DNA from: Acanthopleura granulata
Lineage: Eukaryota; Mollusca; Polyplacophora; Chitonida; Chitonidae
DNA length: 64,000 nt
Direction of reading: 5' to 3'
NCBI GenBank assembly: GCA_016165875.1
Contig: JABBOT010000082.1
Location: 2,856,486-2,920,485 of the forward strand
Position numbers and translations under genes: made by a program
The notes under the pieces: generated by a model
The model's input: the letters and a program-made list of their open reading frames with translations, nothing else
Database searches by the model: none
Told to the model about the DNA's origin: nothing
Shown: one piece after another, positions 1 to 12,022 of the stretch
Numbering within the stretch: position 1 is the stretch's first letter
How the letters are laid out: each line of letters starts with the position of its first letter

Positions 1-944
1 ATAAAAGTGGTCAATAAACCTGGGAACAAAGTGGGAGAGAGTGAATGGGTTAGTAGTTTAGAGTTTAGATGTTAGTGCTTCTTGCTTTTCAGTGGGTAGG
101 ACGCTCCATGTTGAGGTTCAAAACTGGCCTACCACAAGTAATCTTTACATAGGCAAACATTCACAGGTTGGCATCAAGCTGGGCCTTTCAGTGAAGTACC
201 AACTGGTAAGGGTTTGGTATTGCTCAATTATGGCTTGATAACCAGAATGCTCCGCCAGACATACTCTCCCATTCTATTTTTGACATGGTTGTTTGGTGAA
301 ATGCTTTTATTTCTCACTTATTTTCCAACATAATGCTATGAAACTTGTCACACAGGTAGCTAAACAGCTAAACTTAAGCTAAAAAACGGACTCACAGATG
401 TTTGATATATTTTCTGGTTTTAAAGATATTACTGAAAGAACAACAATTTCAAACTGAAATAATCACTCAGAACAATCTAGGATGAATATTAAAAACCTGT
501 GGGGCCATTTTTAGGTTACATGGTAAATTATCCAATTGGGCAAGAAAAATTTTAAAATTTTGAAAATTGTCGCATGAATAGCAGCTTGAAAGACAGCTCT
601 CATTTTTTTCAAACTTTCTTTATATTTTGATAAATACATAATTTAGGTAAATTTTGAAAGCTTTTATAAGATCAGCAGTTCTTTACTTTTCAGAACATAT
701 ATACATATGGCCATATTTGATCAATATTTTGGGCTTCACGAGGCAAAATGTGAATGTTTGCTTACGAGAGGTTCCAGTATCCTTAATGTAGTACCACATT
801 GTCATGTACTAATTGCTTACTGAACAGTTCAGCTCCCGTTTACATTTGGTGACTCATGTTTTAAAGTATCTTTACAAATTGGAAACATATTGGTTACATA
901 TTTGTTTTGGGCTGTTTGGTAAACAAGGTTGTATGTTAACAATG
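1..944. other. AT-rich non-coding DNA, presumed ABCA intron
   Basis: No exon, RNA gene or clear repeat recognised. Lies downstream of ABCA exon 3 on the minus strand, so it is probably intron 3. Confidence 0.4.
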
Positions 945-1071
945 TGAGCCTGCGGATGGTTGTGGGTTTCCACAGGGCTCTGCCCGGTTTCCTCCCACCA
1001 TAATGCTGGTCGCCGTCTTATAAGTGAAATATTCTTGAGTACGGCGGACAACACCAATCAAATAAATAAAA
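945..1071 (+). repeat. SINE family A, 3' part
   Basis: Body 'ctgcggatggttgtgggttt', 'cctcccaccataatgctgg', then the conserved end 'gtataagtgaaatattcttg agtacgg' and an (AAAT)n tail. The tRNA head is missing (5' truncated). Confidence 0.85.
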
Positions 1072-1261
1072 AAGTTAACAACCTGTTACAGCCTGAGAAA
1101 CTGATTGATGCTATGCTGGAGTCCTGCGTTGCAGCTGCACTCGGTCCACGATAAACTGGTAACCAAACCCTTAGTTGTTGATAAGAGCTTGCCTCTGCAG
1201 ATTCGTCCGCTCTCACTGCTTGTGGGGATTATGGGATGTTGACGATGCTGCTTTACGAATT

Positions 1262-1602
1262 TGAGCGAGTGAGTCAGTGAGTGCGTGCTTACGGTTTAAC
1301 GTCGTCCTTAATAATGAGCCCATCAGGTGTGTGCATATAGTGTGTGTCTTCTTGTCCGTGCAGCCACCGCTGGAACATCATGCCAAAGAAATCAGACATG
1401 ACACCACACCCAGTCACAATATACTGTCACCGGGCCGACCATTCCTGTTTCTTTGTCCTTGTCCCTCAGTGCTGAGGGCCAAGCGAGGCAGCAACAAGTA
1501 CCATTTTTAAAATCTTTGGTATTACCCCGGTCCGGGTTTGAACCTTGATCTCCCGATCTTGCAGTGGACGCTCTAACCACCAGACCACCGTGGCCGTCTT
1601 AT
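1262..1602 (-). repeat. SINE family B, near full length
   Basis: The tRNA-like head is at the right end. On the minus strand, 'ggtggtctggtggttagagc' resembles an A box and 'aggttcaaaccc' a B box. The body contains 'gaggcagcaacaagtacc' and 'catcatgccaaag'. The same element recurs at 18.2, 23.5, 44.7 and 45.2 kb. Confidence 0.8.
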
Positions 1603-1784
1603 ACATTTGAATGTTCGTTGAAGACTTCTTGGCTTACACCTGTGTGGTGCGCATATTTGTGTGTCATATGGGGACAAGTTCGCCAGAAGCTTGCTTAAGG
1701 ATGGTGGTTTAACCTTCGCAATCCGTTTTCCTTCGACGAGTACAAATGACAATCATGGTATACATCAAAAGTTCTTAAACAACA

Positions 1785-1985
1785 ATCAAATTAAAAGAAT
1801 AGACCACGTTTTCAGTAAGTTCACATCATCTGAAAGGCAATTTTATACTGATTCCAAATATGGACTTCACTATTTTTGTTGCATTCTTTTACAGTGATTA
1901 AAACGAAAATATAGACTGAGGTGATACGGTGGACTTTTTGGACAATATTGAAGCACACTGAAGTGAGAGAAGCTCATTATTATTG
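1785..1985 (+). repeat. Fragment of the long-inverted-repeat element seen in the 59-64 kb blocks
   Basis: 'gattccaaatatgg', 'ttttacagtgattaaaa' and 'gaggtgatacggtggacttt' match one arm of the element at 59338-59785. A second short fragment is at about 3145-3250. Both lie in ABCA introns. Confidence 0.6.
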
Positions 1986-2057
1986 TTATTATTTTATGTA
2001 CTGATAATATCTGTCCTAAAATTAGAAAAATTCGACCAGGACAACCTATTATTATAC

Positions 2058-2314
2058 CTTGAGCTTTCGTTCCTTTTCGTAAACAATGTCCTTCGTTAGC
2101 TGAACAACGCTCAAAATCATCGCTAACGTGGTCATGAGCGGACCGACAATTGCAAAAGTGCCCCCGAAGCTATCATAGAAATATGGTGGATAAGGAATCT
2201 GTTCCGTGTACACGGTGACGTTGTCCGTGACGTTTACAGCAACGTTCTTCCCCTCGATCATGGCCGCCGTCAGGGCGTAGAGGATGGACAGGAACCCGCT
2301 GCTGCCGGCGTAGT
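2058..2314 (-). CDS. ABCA coding exon 3
   Basis: 257 bases, acceptor CTTCGCAG, donor AAG|GTATAA, leaving phase 0. Encodes the end of the extracellular loop (PYPPYFYDSF), the second membrane segment (FAIVGPLMTTLAMILSVVQ) and the VYEKERKLK turn. The next exon should begin with the E..KMMGL-type motif of ABCA proteins; it is not in the window. Confidence 0.87.
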
Positions 2315-4043
2315 CTGCGAAGGAGATTATTTACTTATTTATCTGACTGGTGTTTTACGCAGTTCTCAAGAATATTTCACTTATACGACGGCGGCCAGGC
2401 CTTTCCACGTACGACCGGAGCAAAGGAGGTGAGGAAACATAAACAATAAAATGTACTGTAAGAGACGCAGTATTCCCATAAAGTATACTGTGCAAAAAAT
2501 ACTGTGTACCATTCGTACACAGTAGTTATTTTCCATTCTCTCAAAAATGTATTTATTTATTTATTTAATTTGTGTTTTCAAGAATATTTTACTTATACGA
2601 CGGCAGCCAACATTATTGTGGGAGAAAACCGGGCAGAGCTCTGGGGAAACCCACAACCGACCGCAGGTTACTGGCAGACCTTCCCACGTACGGTCGGAGA
2701 GGAAGCCAGTATAAGCTGGTCTTGATCACACAGATATACTGACAGATGTGAAAAGACATAGTGTAAATACGTTTTCATTGATTTTCGCGATTCACTATCG
2801 ACATACCTGGTCCCTTAGATTCGGGACGGGTTTGGGCGCCGTCAGAAAACTGCTGTCCAGTGCTCCACGGATGACCCTGTTTCTTGGGGCGGAGTTTTAA
2901 TTTGATTGATTGCGAAAGGGTGGAGCCTTGGTCAAAATTACCCTCAAAGACCACGCCTATCATCACGGTTGACGTGTCGTTCAGATTCACGAAGTATTTC
3001 ACCAGCTCTGTTTCGTTCATGAACGCCTTGCCCACTGCAAATTGAGGTATGCTTATTTACACAACCGATACCTTGTCACAGGAAAGTGGGGAACTTCGGC
3101 GTCGAAACTAACATTCGTATAGCTGCAACCATCGACCAAAACAGGTGATAAAAATGGAAATAAAGACAGAGGTGCTACGGTGGACTTTTTGGATCATATT
3201 GAACAGGCTGAATCACAGTGACTTCAAAGATTCTTTTTACTTGCAGCACACAAATGTGTATTTATTTATTTGATTGGTGTTTTACGCCGTTCTCAAGAAT
3301 ATTTCACTTATACGACGGCGGTCAGCATTATAGTGGGAGGAAACCGAGCAGAGCCAGGGGGAAACCTACGACCATCCGCAGGTTGCTGGAGGACCTACTC
3401 ATGAGCTGAGCTTGAACTCACAACGACCGCATTGATGAGAGGCACGGGGTCATAAAGCCGCGCTGGTGCGCTAGCCCCCTCGGCCATGGAGGACCCCACA
3501 AATGAGCAGATGTCCCGTTTGTTACTGCTGTGTAGCTGTGATACACAGTCGTTTTCGGAGTGCTGATTGCATTTGAGGCAGTGATAAAATAAAATCTTAA
3601 TAATTTAAGGTACTTTCTGATACAGTTTTCAATGGTCTGTCTACCGCCGCTTTCTTCATGATAACGTTACCTGTCTCATACTATAATAACACCATACCTA
3701 GAAGCTGATTGCTATCGAGCTTCACTTTTCTAATGGCTGCATTCATGAGTGCCCGGGTGATGGGCATGTCCGGAGAGTACAGGATAGCCTTGTTGCCCAG
3801 TAGGCTTGCTGAAAAACCAGAAGAACTGTCGTTGAAGGAATCGGGGACAGTGCCGTCCACCAGCGAACGGTTGTACACAGTCGTATTAGTCCTTCCCGAT
3901 ACCGAACCGCCGGTGCGAGTCGCCAAAAGAATGGCGGCAAAAATCGCAGGCACCAAAATCTCGAACACAGTCACACATATTTTCCGGGATTGCAGCAGCC
4001 AGTTTTTCCATAACAGCAAAATAAACTGCCTGAGGAAGTCCAT
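2058..4043 (-). CDS. ABCA-family ATP-binding cassette transporter, N-terminal exons (3' part outside window)
   Basis: Three minus-strand exons (4043-3698, 3034-2807, 2314-2058) join in frame into 277 residues and match the start of ABCA (ABCA3-like) lipid exporters. The start is the ATG at 4043, giving MDFLRQFILLLWKNWLLQ, the typical ABCA opening 'RQF.LLLWKNW'. A first membrane segment follows (VFEILVPAIFAAILLA, residues about 23-38), then a long extracellular part with several N-x-S/T sites. Exon 3 carries 'PYPPYF', a second hydrophobic stretch and VYEKERKLK, the conserved 'EKERKLKE' turn that follows TM2 in ABCA proteins. The nucleotide-binding domains and remaining membrane segments must lie left of the window; I found no further exon in 1-2050. 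ABCA proteins flip or export phospholipids and sterols at plasma, lysosomal or lamellar-body membranes. The substrate cannot be told from this fragment, nor can the ABCA subtype. Confidence 0.9.
2325..2430 (-). repeat. SINE family A, internally deleted fragment
   Basis: AAAT-type end, 'ttttacgcagttctcaagaa' and 'acgacggcggccag', joined directly to 'ccttccacgtacgaccgg'. Sits 10 bases upstream of ABCA exon 3, partly in its acceptor tract. Confidence 0.75.
2548..2725 (-). repeat. SINE family A, 5'-truncated
   Basis: Tail, 'acgacggcagccaacattat', 'aaaccgggcagagctc' and 'gcaggttactggcagacctt' are present in order. The tRNA-like head is absent. Confidence 0.85.
2807..3034 (-). CDS. ABCA coding exon 2
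   Basis: 228 bases, phase 1 to phase 1, acceptor TTTGCAG and donor G|GTATGT. Encodes extracellular-loop sequence (GKAFMNETELVKYF ... IGVVFEG) resembling the loop in which ABCA proteins carry a 'GVVFE' core. The phases agree with both neighbours. Confidence 0.85.
3145..3250 (+). repeat. Fragment of long-inverted-repeat element
   Basis: 'gaggtgctacggtggacttt' followed by 'ttggatcatattga' and 'cacagtgactt' match the 59.4 kb element arm. Confidence 0.5.
3255..3495 (-). repeat. SINE family A, full length
   Basis: The tail lies at the left. The right end gives the tRNA-like head, with 'ttgaactcacaacgaccgc' containing the B box complement. Lies in ABCA intron 1. Confidence 0.85.
3698..4043 (-). 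CDS. ABCA coding exon 1
   Basis: Starts at ATG 4043 and ends in phase 1 before donor GTATGG (CTAG|GTATGG). It encodes the cytosolic N-tip, TM1 and the first 75 or so residues of the extracellular loop. An open frame continues upstream without an ATG as far as a T-rich tract near 4090-4102, so the true 5' UTR or upstream exon is unresolved. Confidence 0.88.
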
Positions 4044-4106
4044 TATGAGGACGTTCGGACTGACCAAGGCGATTAGTTCGTTGGCATCAGGTTTTTTTTT
4101 TTAATT

Positions 4107-4905
4107 TCCGGTCAAGAATGTGTCGCCACAATTAGCCTGTGAAAAATACAAGAGACAAGACAAGTTAGTCAAGATTGTATCTGAACATTGCGGCTCTCAC
4201 ACGCCCCCTTGCACCATGGCAAAGCAAAACTATGTAAAAACAATTGCAGTGATGCTGCATGCCATATACTAGACGTCACTCGTTTAGAATAATAATAACC
4301 ATTTCTTAAACACAGGCACAGCCATTTTAAGCTAATTCACAATTTAAAGTAAAATTTTCACATGAATAAAGACTTTTTACATTAGAGAAACGAGGGTTGG
4401 ATTTCATTAATTTTCCATATTATCATATATCGTATTATCATAAATCATATTATCATATTATCATAAATTCCAAATCTAATCTTACTAAAACAGAAAGAAT
4501 GTCTCGGATTTGTGTTTACAATTAATATTAGTAACAAAAGACCACGTAATCTTTACTGGTGGCGTTATAAATTTACAGAACGCTACATTCGAGGCGAGCC
4601 ATTCGGCAGTAAGGTTGAAAGTTCAACACGACATGGAGGTTAAAACCAGAGCACATAAACGGTGAAAACAAGGCTCCTTGTCCTTTTAGGACAATTAGAG
4701 TTATATTTTAGTTGGGTATGCTTGGATGATCCCGCTGGTACCACTGCATTTTAGAGTCAAACGGTTTTTCATTTACCTAGTAAGATACAGATTTACCCAT
4801 TACTCTGCTCAGTTTCTTATATCAGTAATCTTGATCGTGCCTGATGAAGATTAATATGATTCATCGTCCATAGTCATTTCTATAAATAAACAAGTTACTC
4901 ATTTC
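4107..4905. other. Non-coding region upstream of ABCA exon 1
   Basis: AT-rich; contains a short 'atatcatatta' repeat run near 4425-4465. A 5' UTR exon or promoter of the ABCA gene probably lies in or beyond this stretch, but none can be fixed by eye. Confidence 0.35.
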
Positions 4906-6625
4906 ACCGCAGTTATACATATATATCAACAAACAACTTACTCTCTTCCCGCAGTCATACATATATAACAACAAACAACTTAATCATCTTCCCACAGTCG
5001 CACATATATAACAACAAACAACTTACTCTCTACCCGCAGTCATACATATATAACAACAAACAACTTAATCATCTTCCCACAGTCGCACATATATAACAAC
5101 AAACAACTTACTCTCTTCCCGCAGTCATACATATATAACAAGACACAACTTAATCATCTTCCCACAGTCGTACATATATAACAACAAACAACTTACTCTC
5201 TACCCGCAGTCATACATATATAACAACAAACAACTTAATCATCTTCCCACAGTCGCACATATATAACAACAAACAACTTACTCTCTACCCGCAGTCATAC
5301 ATATATAACAACAAACAACTTAATCATCTTCCCACAGTCGCACATATATAACAACAAACAACTTACTCTCTACCCGCAGTCATACATATATAACAACAAA
5401 CAACTTAATCATCTTCCCACAGTCGCACATATATAACAACAAACAACTTACTCTCTACCCGCAGTCATACATATATAACAACAAACAACTTAATCATCTT
5501 CCCACAGTCGCACATATATAACAACAAACAACTTACTCTCTACCCGCAGTCATACATATATAACAACAAACAACTTAATCATCTTCCCACAGTCGCACAT
5601 ATATAACAACAAACAACTTACTCTCTTCCCGCAGTCATACATATATAACAAGACACAACTTAATCATCTTCCCACAGTCGTACATATATAACAACAAACA
5701 ACTTACTCTCTACCCGCAGTCATACATATATAACAACAAACAACTTAATCATCTTCCCACAGTCGTACATATATAACAACAAACAACTTACTCTCTACCC
5801 GCAGTCATACATATATAACAACAAACAACTTAATCATCTTCCCACAGTCGCACATATATAACAACAAACAACTTACTCTCTACCCGCAGTCATACATATA
5901 TAACAACAAACAACTTACTCTCTACCCGCAGTCATACATATATAACAACAAACAGCTTAATCATCTTCCCACAGTCGTACATATATAACAACAAACAACT
6001 TACTCTCTACCCGCAGTCATACATATATAACAACAAACAACTTACTCTCTTCCCGCAGTCATACATATATAACAACAAACAACTTACTCTCTACCCGCAG
6101 TCATACATATATAACAACAAACAACTTAATCATCTTCCCACAGTCGCACATATATAACAACAAACAACTTACTCTCTACCCGCAGTCATACATATATAAC
6201 AACAAACAACTTAATCATCTTCCCACAGTCGCACATATATAACAACAAACAACTTACTCTCTTCCCGCAGTCATACATATATAACAACAAACAACTTAAT
6301 CATCTTCCCACAGTCGTACATATATAACAACAAACAACTTACTCGCTACCCGCAGTCATACATATATAACAACAAACAACTTAATCATCTTCCCACAGTC
6401 GCACATATATAACAACAAACAACTTACTCTCTACCCGCAGTCATACATATATAACAACAAACAACTTAATCATCTTCCCACAGTCGCACATATATAACAA
6501 CAAACAACTTACTCTCTACCCGCATTCATACATATATAACAACAAACAACTTACTCTCTACCCGCAGTCATACATATATAACAACAAACAACTTATTCAT
6601 CTCCCCGCAGTCATACATATACACA
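4906..6625. repeat. 85-base higher-order tandem array (42 + 43 base half-units, about 40 half-units)
   Basis: Two half-units mostly alternate: 'acttactctctacccgcag' + 'tcatacatatataacaacaa' and 'acttaatcatcttcccacag' + 'tcgcacatatataacaacaa'. The 'acttactctc' repeat starts at 5021, 5106 and 5191, so the period is 85. Local homogenisation is very high; occasional A-A runs (for example near 5880-5935 and 6000-6110) break the alternation. On the minus strand each A half-unit ends with AGA|GTAAGT, a consensus splice donor. On the plus strand both half-units end in a pyrimidine run plus CAG, an acceptor-like string. Confidence 0.93.
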
Positions 6626-8930
6626 CACATATATATATATAACAACCCACTATGCGGTATAAAGCTTTCAATGTGACTTTGTCAGGGGGGTTATCTTGTA
6701 TACCTGGCAAAGTGGGTTTCCTCTACCTGCTTTCCTGTACTTAGTTCTTCCTGTTTGCTTTCACCTACCCATTAGTCTCATCGCCATTGTACAAATGATT
6801 TTTTTTTACTTCAACTTAAAACATCTTTAAAATGATAAGAAGTTAATTACTACAAGTCACAAAAAACTCAGAAATTTATAAATATAAACAAATAATATTA
6901 TAAATACAAATAATATTATAAATATATATGGGCATAGAGTTCAGTTACATTCTTTGTACACAAACCTCTCAAGAAACCTGAACTTAACACAAGTGCTAAC
7001 CCACCATAGTTTACCCGCCTGTTGATTTCGTTGCAAAGAGTGAAATAAAGCAGCTATTTTCACCCTTTTACCCCTCTAACATCTACGACGATAAGAGTGA
7101 TTTATGCACGTGACATTAATATTGATTCGTTTTACAAATATAGCAGTAAATATACTGCTTGTACGGAGTAATAAAGCGACCACTATAACAGTGCACTTGC
7201 AGCACTTTAACCAGCCACTTATGTAACACAAACTACATTGGCTTTTTTGGTTTGTAATAGGTTGATAAATTGGAAACTCTTAGTAATATTATTTTATGTT
7301 TTAAATCTAACCATACAACTCATGAAGCCACCAGCTGTATAGGTCAAGGCCCATCCCGATGGCAGTCGGTTGCTCAGTGAGTGGTGAAGCTCGCATTTCG
7401 TGACCAAAATCAACGCATTGCAAGCATCCCATGTAAAGAGAAATACTACATATATGGATCCTGCTAGTTTTAATTATCATCACATAATGATGTTTTCCTG
7501 TGCGGAAAACTGTGTCCGCGGTACTTTAAGGTGCATCGTAACTAGCTCAGGTGTATCGCCACTGCTTAAAGTACATCGTAAGTACTTCGTAACTACTTCA
7601 GGTAAATCATAACGACTTCAGATCGTGTACATCTTCAGCGAGTGATCCCGCCTCAACTGGTAGTCAACTCATGTATGATTTAAGCTTGACAACCTTAGTA
7701 TTTCTTAACTGGGTGGTCAACATAGGTGAATAGATCAGTGTCTATATACACATCGGGACTGAACTGATACATTTATATAAGGCCTGGATATAAGCAATCT
7801 TAAACACTGAACGAGTACAACAGGACTGAATGGACCTGGTACATCTACAACCTGGTCCAGGTTACAGTCAATGGTTCAAATCTCGACAGTGCCGTCGCGT
7901 CACATGGGCCAAAAACAACCTGCAATTGTTTGCGCTGAGAGTTTGTGGGATGTGATTTGTTTTGAGGTAAATCTCTTGACCCCCTACCCCCTTCGTGTCT
8001 CTCCAGAAGACTAATTATGACATCGAATGATCAATTAACTTAGAATTTCGAGAGGACGCATAACTCATGCGTGGGTATACCGGCCCTAAGCAAAATGGCG
8101 CAGATGTCGAACGGATTGTATTGAAGGCATCATGATGAATGGCAAAATTCATCAGGAGGGCAAATGATTGACACAGAGCTTTGCAAGGTATAAACCAAAT
8201 TCAAATCAGTAGAAAGCACTCAAGATAGAAACACCTTGACAAAAAAGTTAATTCGCCCATATAGGCCTATGGCTCTTCAAGAGATACGAGTATTAATCTC
8301 AGTGTTTAACAAACATCGTGTTTTTCTCATTTTCTCCTGCTGTGCCAATTGCATGTGATATAAATTAATTGCAATGCGTCGGTAATGTTTGTAAAAATTA
8401 AAAAAAAAACAAAAACAACAACAACAACAAAACAAAACAGAACAGACCAGAATTCTCAGCTATTCTTATGGCCTCCGAACTCCGTGTATGTTGTACATAT
8501 TGTCACATACCCTGCCACAGAATAGATACGTTATCTAGCTTGCGCAGAGATCAAAACAAGAAAATATACTACTAGTCCAATTAAGACACACCTGTATGAT
8601 ACACCTGGACATACGACAAACCTGAATTACACCATTCACCTGTATGGCCGGTGGGTCATCCTCGTTACATGTCCATTGTCGTTTGTTTAAGTCATGGCGT
8701 GGGTCGCGTCTGAGCGAATGGCAGTGACACGCGGTGGCTGTGGTCAATGTGGCGCGAGCTGTGTGTACTTATGGCCATGACCTAGCTACTCGGCTGTCAG
8801 GGTCTCGTGATCGAGCCAAGTTAGTCAGGGTCTCGTGGCCGTCTTGTGTCAATATCGAACCTAGCAACGCCCTGTTCTTCAGGGATAAATGCGCGGGGGA
8901 CTGCTTTAAAAAAATACCGCTTTTAAAGTA
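6626..8930. other. Non-coding, AT-rich intergenic DNA
   Basis: No conserved coding frame. Holds an (ACA)n-rich A-tract at about 8400-8442 and a locally GC-richer segment at 8690-8840 without a recognisable product. Could hold ABCA 5' UTR exons. Confidence 0.35.
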
Positions 8931-8937
8931 GGTTTAT

Positions 8938-9005
8938 ATTTAGAATGAATGAATGAATAATTGTGGCTTAACGCCACATCGGCAATATCTCAGGGTTATC
9001 GTGGC
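8938..9005 (+). repeat. Fragment of an unclassified interspersed repeat
   Basis: 'gaatgaatgaatgaataatt' followed by 'ggcttaacgccacatcggc' looks like the end of a dispersed element with a short tandem tail. I found no second copy in the window. Confidence 0.35.
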
Positions 9006-10689
9006 GAGATTATATTTGAAAAAGAGCAAATCATAGTTTAGTGCTTAAGTTATTTCAACCATATAGTTTTGAACTGAAAGTTTCCAGAATATCGTATTAC
9101 TGCAACAATGGATTTAAGGTAAATTAAAGTGTGTTCTAAATCTGAGGCAATTCATAGGAACTAAAACAGACAGGTTGGTTGGAAAAGATTTGCACGAATT
9201 AGTCAATTATCTGCGGCTCATGCAGTGACAATCTTTTTCCCCTGGATGGAAATCATTTTCTTAATAGTTCGCACCGCCATGCACACAAATTGGTGAGAAT
9301 TTACCATGTAAAATAAGGATCAAAGTACAAAGCTTCCGAACATAGACGCGATTCAGTCTCAGATGAAAATAACTACAACATAAAACGTTTACTCAAATAC
9401 ATCAATACGTTGCCAAAGCTTGACAATACTGAGGACAATATTGGAACACTTGGTGCCAAAATACAAACATATGATATGAAAACATATATGTTTTTTTCTT
9501 TGTGCTATTGTGTTGAAAATCATCTTAACACAACTGAAATATTTTTTGATCACGCGACTTTTTATGCTTACGTTATTTCAGTAAGAAAATTTAAAGGAAA
9601 TGTGATATCCCCAGGTCCTTTAAATTTACGCATTCCGCTTAAATTCCATTTGGCAAACTCTAGTCATAACACAATGGTTATAGACAGCTACATATATTCA
9701 CCCAGTCAAGAGCAGCCCCTTTAAAATAAGATACTCCGCTGAGGGATGTGTTGAAATTTACGAACTCTCAATTCTGTTTCGTCAATACATTCCATTATGA
9801 ACAATCTCCCTTCCGCCATGTACGTGGCAAGCCAAATCTGTGTACACGGACTACTTTTATTTTACACAGCAAAGATTTATCGCCAGCACGTGAGGCATTG
9901 AATCACTCAGGATTTGAATCGTTAGACAATTGGCTCATAAATCAATTTACAGGCACAAATAGGATTTTTCTTGTCACAGACAGAATATATGTGAAACAAA
10001 ATAGGCTATGCTTAATATTTCTCCAATCAAATGAAAGCTTAGAAAGAAAGTCACAGTCCAGATAATAGTGGCCTTTCAAATGTCAGTTTCCATTGTCTTC
10101 CTGGCTGTTAGAAGAAAAAAAGTACTTCACCGAAAAAAACATAATATTGTCCAACCTTTTTGGTAAACTTAACATAGAACTTGGGCTGCCTTTAACTCTA
10201 AAAATAATTAAGAGTCATTCTATAATTTGGCTTAGCCTGGTCACCAACTAATATGGGCCATGCATCATGATTTATCTTTCAGCATTGCAGAGGAAAATGT
10301 CAGCTTTCTGGCTGTATTTGTAATTTTGGTTACAGAATGTAATGGAGTACATGTACGTATTGGAGTCTTCTCCAGGAGAAATTACCACTAAAAGGGACAC
10401 AGAATCGTTTCTGGTTGGCTGGTGTCAGACATGGGTAAATCTAAGCTGTGTTAGCCTAACATGTCGCACTTTACATGTATGGTGGATTCATTCAAGCATG
10501 ACCAAAACTGCAGATTTCAACGTAGCTGATCCTATCTTCACTGTCAGCCAAACGGCGTCCATTTTGTCTTATGTGGGAGCCGTATCCTTTTCTAATAAGG
10601 AATCTTTTTGGTATTTACCCGTATTTTCATCTTTCCGGACGACATCCCAATAAGTCAAGTGTATCATATTTCCTTAGGGTGCAGACCCA
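9005..10689. other. AT-rich intergenic DNA
   Basis: Open frames here (9410-9724, 9748-10065, 10342-10653) lie in different phases and have no recognisable composition or domains. The segment at about 10285-10420 shares a diverged similarity with 16530-16660 beyond the TLR gene. Confidence 0.35.
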
Positions 10690-10956
10690 GGTTGGTGCCT
10701 CCGTGGCCGAGGGGATTAGCGCGTCAGCACGGCGTTATGATCCAGTGTCTCTCACCAATGCGGTTGCTGTAAGTTCAAGTTCAGCTCATGCTGGCTTCCT
10801 CTCCTTCCATACGCGGGATGGACCGCCAGCAACCTGTGGATTGTCGAGAGATTCCCCCGGGCTCTGCCTGGTTTGCACCAACCATAATGCTGACCGCCGT
10901 CGTATAAGTTAAATATTCTTGAGTACGGCGTAAAACATCAATCCAAAAAATAAATC
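10690..10956 (+). repeat. SINE family A, full length
   Basis: Starts with tRNA-like head 'gcctccgtggccgaggggat', B box 'gtaagttcaagttc', then body and end 'gtataagttaaatattcttg'. The A-rich tail follows. Confidence 0.88.
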
Positions 10957-11215
10957 AGATTAAATCAAGCCAAGTGATTCATCTGGGTCATTTGTGGCCA
11001 GTCGTATCGGCCCAAAAGGCGGCATTGAATACTTTCATATAATGTATCTCCCTATATCCTTAAAACGTCTAGTTATTTGTGATATATGCATGTGTCTGAT
11101 GTTATAAATGCCAGTCTAATTTAATACACAAATTTGTGCGATTACAAGCTAAGTTGTAACTACTGTTTTTTTCTACACTAAAACTTAGGATCATGTACCA
11201 TATCACCATGTTAAC

Positions 11216-11585
11216 GTGATCGGGTGCCATGTCTGATGTCTCTGCCGGCACGCTGGCCTTAGCGGGCGCCATGTCTGATGTCTGTCAGCATGTTGACCTG
11301 ATCGGGTGTCATGTCTGATATCTCTGTCTCAGGCTGACTTGATACAGGTGTCATGTCTGATGTCCGTGTCAGCATGCTGATTTGAGCGGGTGTCATGTCT
11401 GATGTGTCTCTCAGCATGTTTACATGATCGTGTGTCATGTCTGATGTTTCTGTCACCACTTTTACTTGATCGGGTGTCATGTCTGATGCCTGTCAACACC
11501 ATTACTTGATAGGGTGTCATGTCTGTTGTCTCTGTCACCATTTTTACTTGATCGGGTGTCATATCTGATGTCTCCGTCATATAAC
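11216..11585. repeat. About 41-base tandem array, roughly 9 copies
   Basis: The core 'gtgtcatgtctgatgtct' recurs about every 40-42 bases with moderate divergence. Open frames on the minus strand (DMTPDQV-like periods) are by-products of the repeat. Confidence 0.85.
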
Positions 11586-11770
11586 TTTAGCCATGATTTA
11601 AAAGCGTTGTCCTGCTACAAAGGGTGTCATATGACAAACCCACTGTTACGAGCAGATAAAATGGAAGATTCATGCTGGAGTCACTGAGTCATGAAAAAAA
11701 AAATTCCTTGTCCTTGGTTATTTTGTTAGTCCTCTTCACGAGCATTGCCAAAAGATCAACTTCTAAATAT

Positions 11771-12022
11771 GTGGGGGACCTCCGTGGCTCAGTCAATTAG
11801 CGCGCAATGACCCGAAGCTTGCCCTTAATGCGGTCGTTGTGAGTTCAAGTCCAGCTCATCCTGGCTTCCTCTCCGGCCGTATGTGCGTAGGTCTGCCAGC
11901 AACCTGCAGATGATCGTGGGTTTCCCCGGGCTATGCCCGGTTGCATCCCACCATAATGCTGGCCGCCGTCGTATAAGTGAAATATTCTTGAGTAGGGCCT
12001 AAAACACCGATCAATTCAGTCA
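11771..12022 (+). repeat. SINE family A, full length
   Basis: Head 'gacctccgtggctcagtcaa', B box 'gtgagttcaagtcc', body 'gtctgccagcaacctgcag', end 'gtataagtgaaatattcttg'. A clean reference copy of the family. Confidence 0.9.

Noticed and set aside
4906..6625. CRISPR-like array (regular 42-43 base units)
   Set aside because: There are no unique spacers. Both half-units are themselves repeated, and the context is an animal genome.
9410..10653. Run of three plus-strand open frames of about 100 codons
   Set aside because: They are in different phases, in AT-rich DNA, with no domains or splice logic.
11259..11580. Minus frames with TSDMTPDQV repeats
   Set aside because: Translations of the 41-base tandem array.
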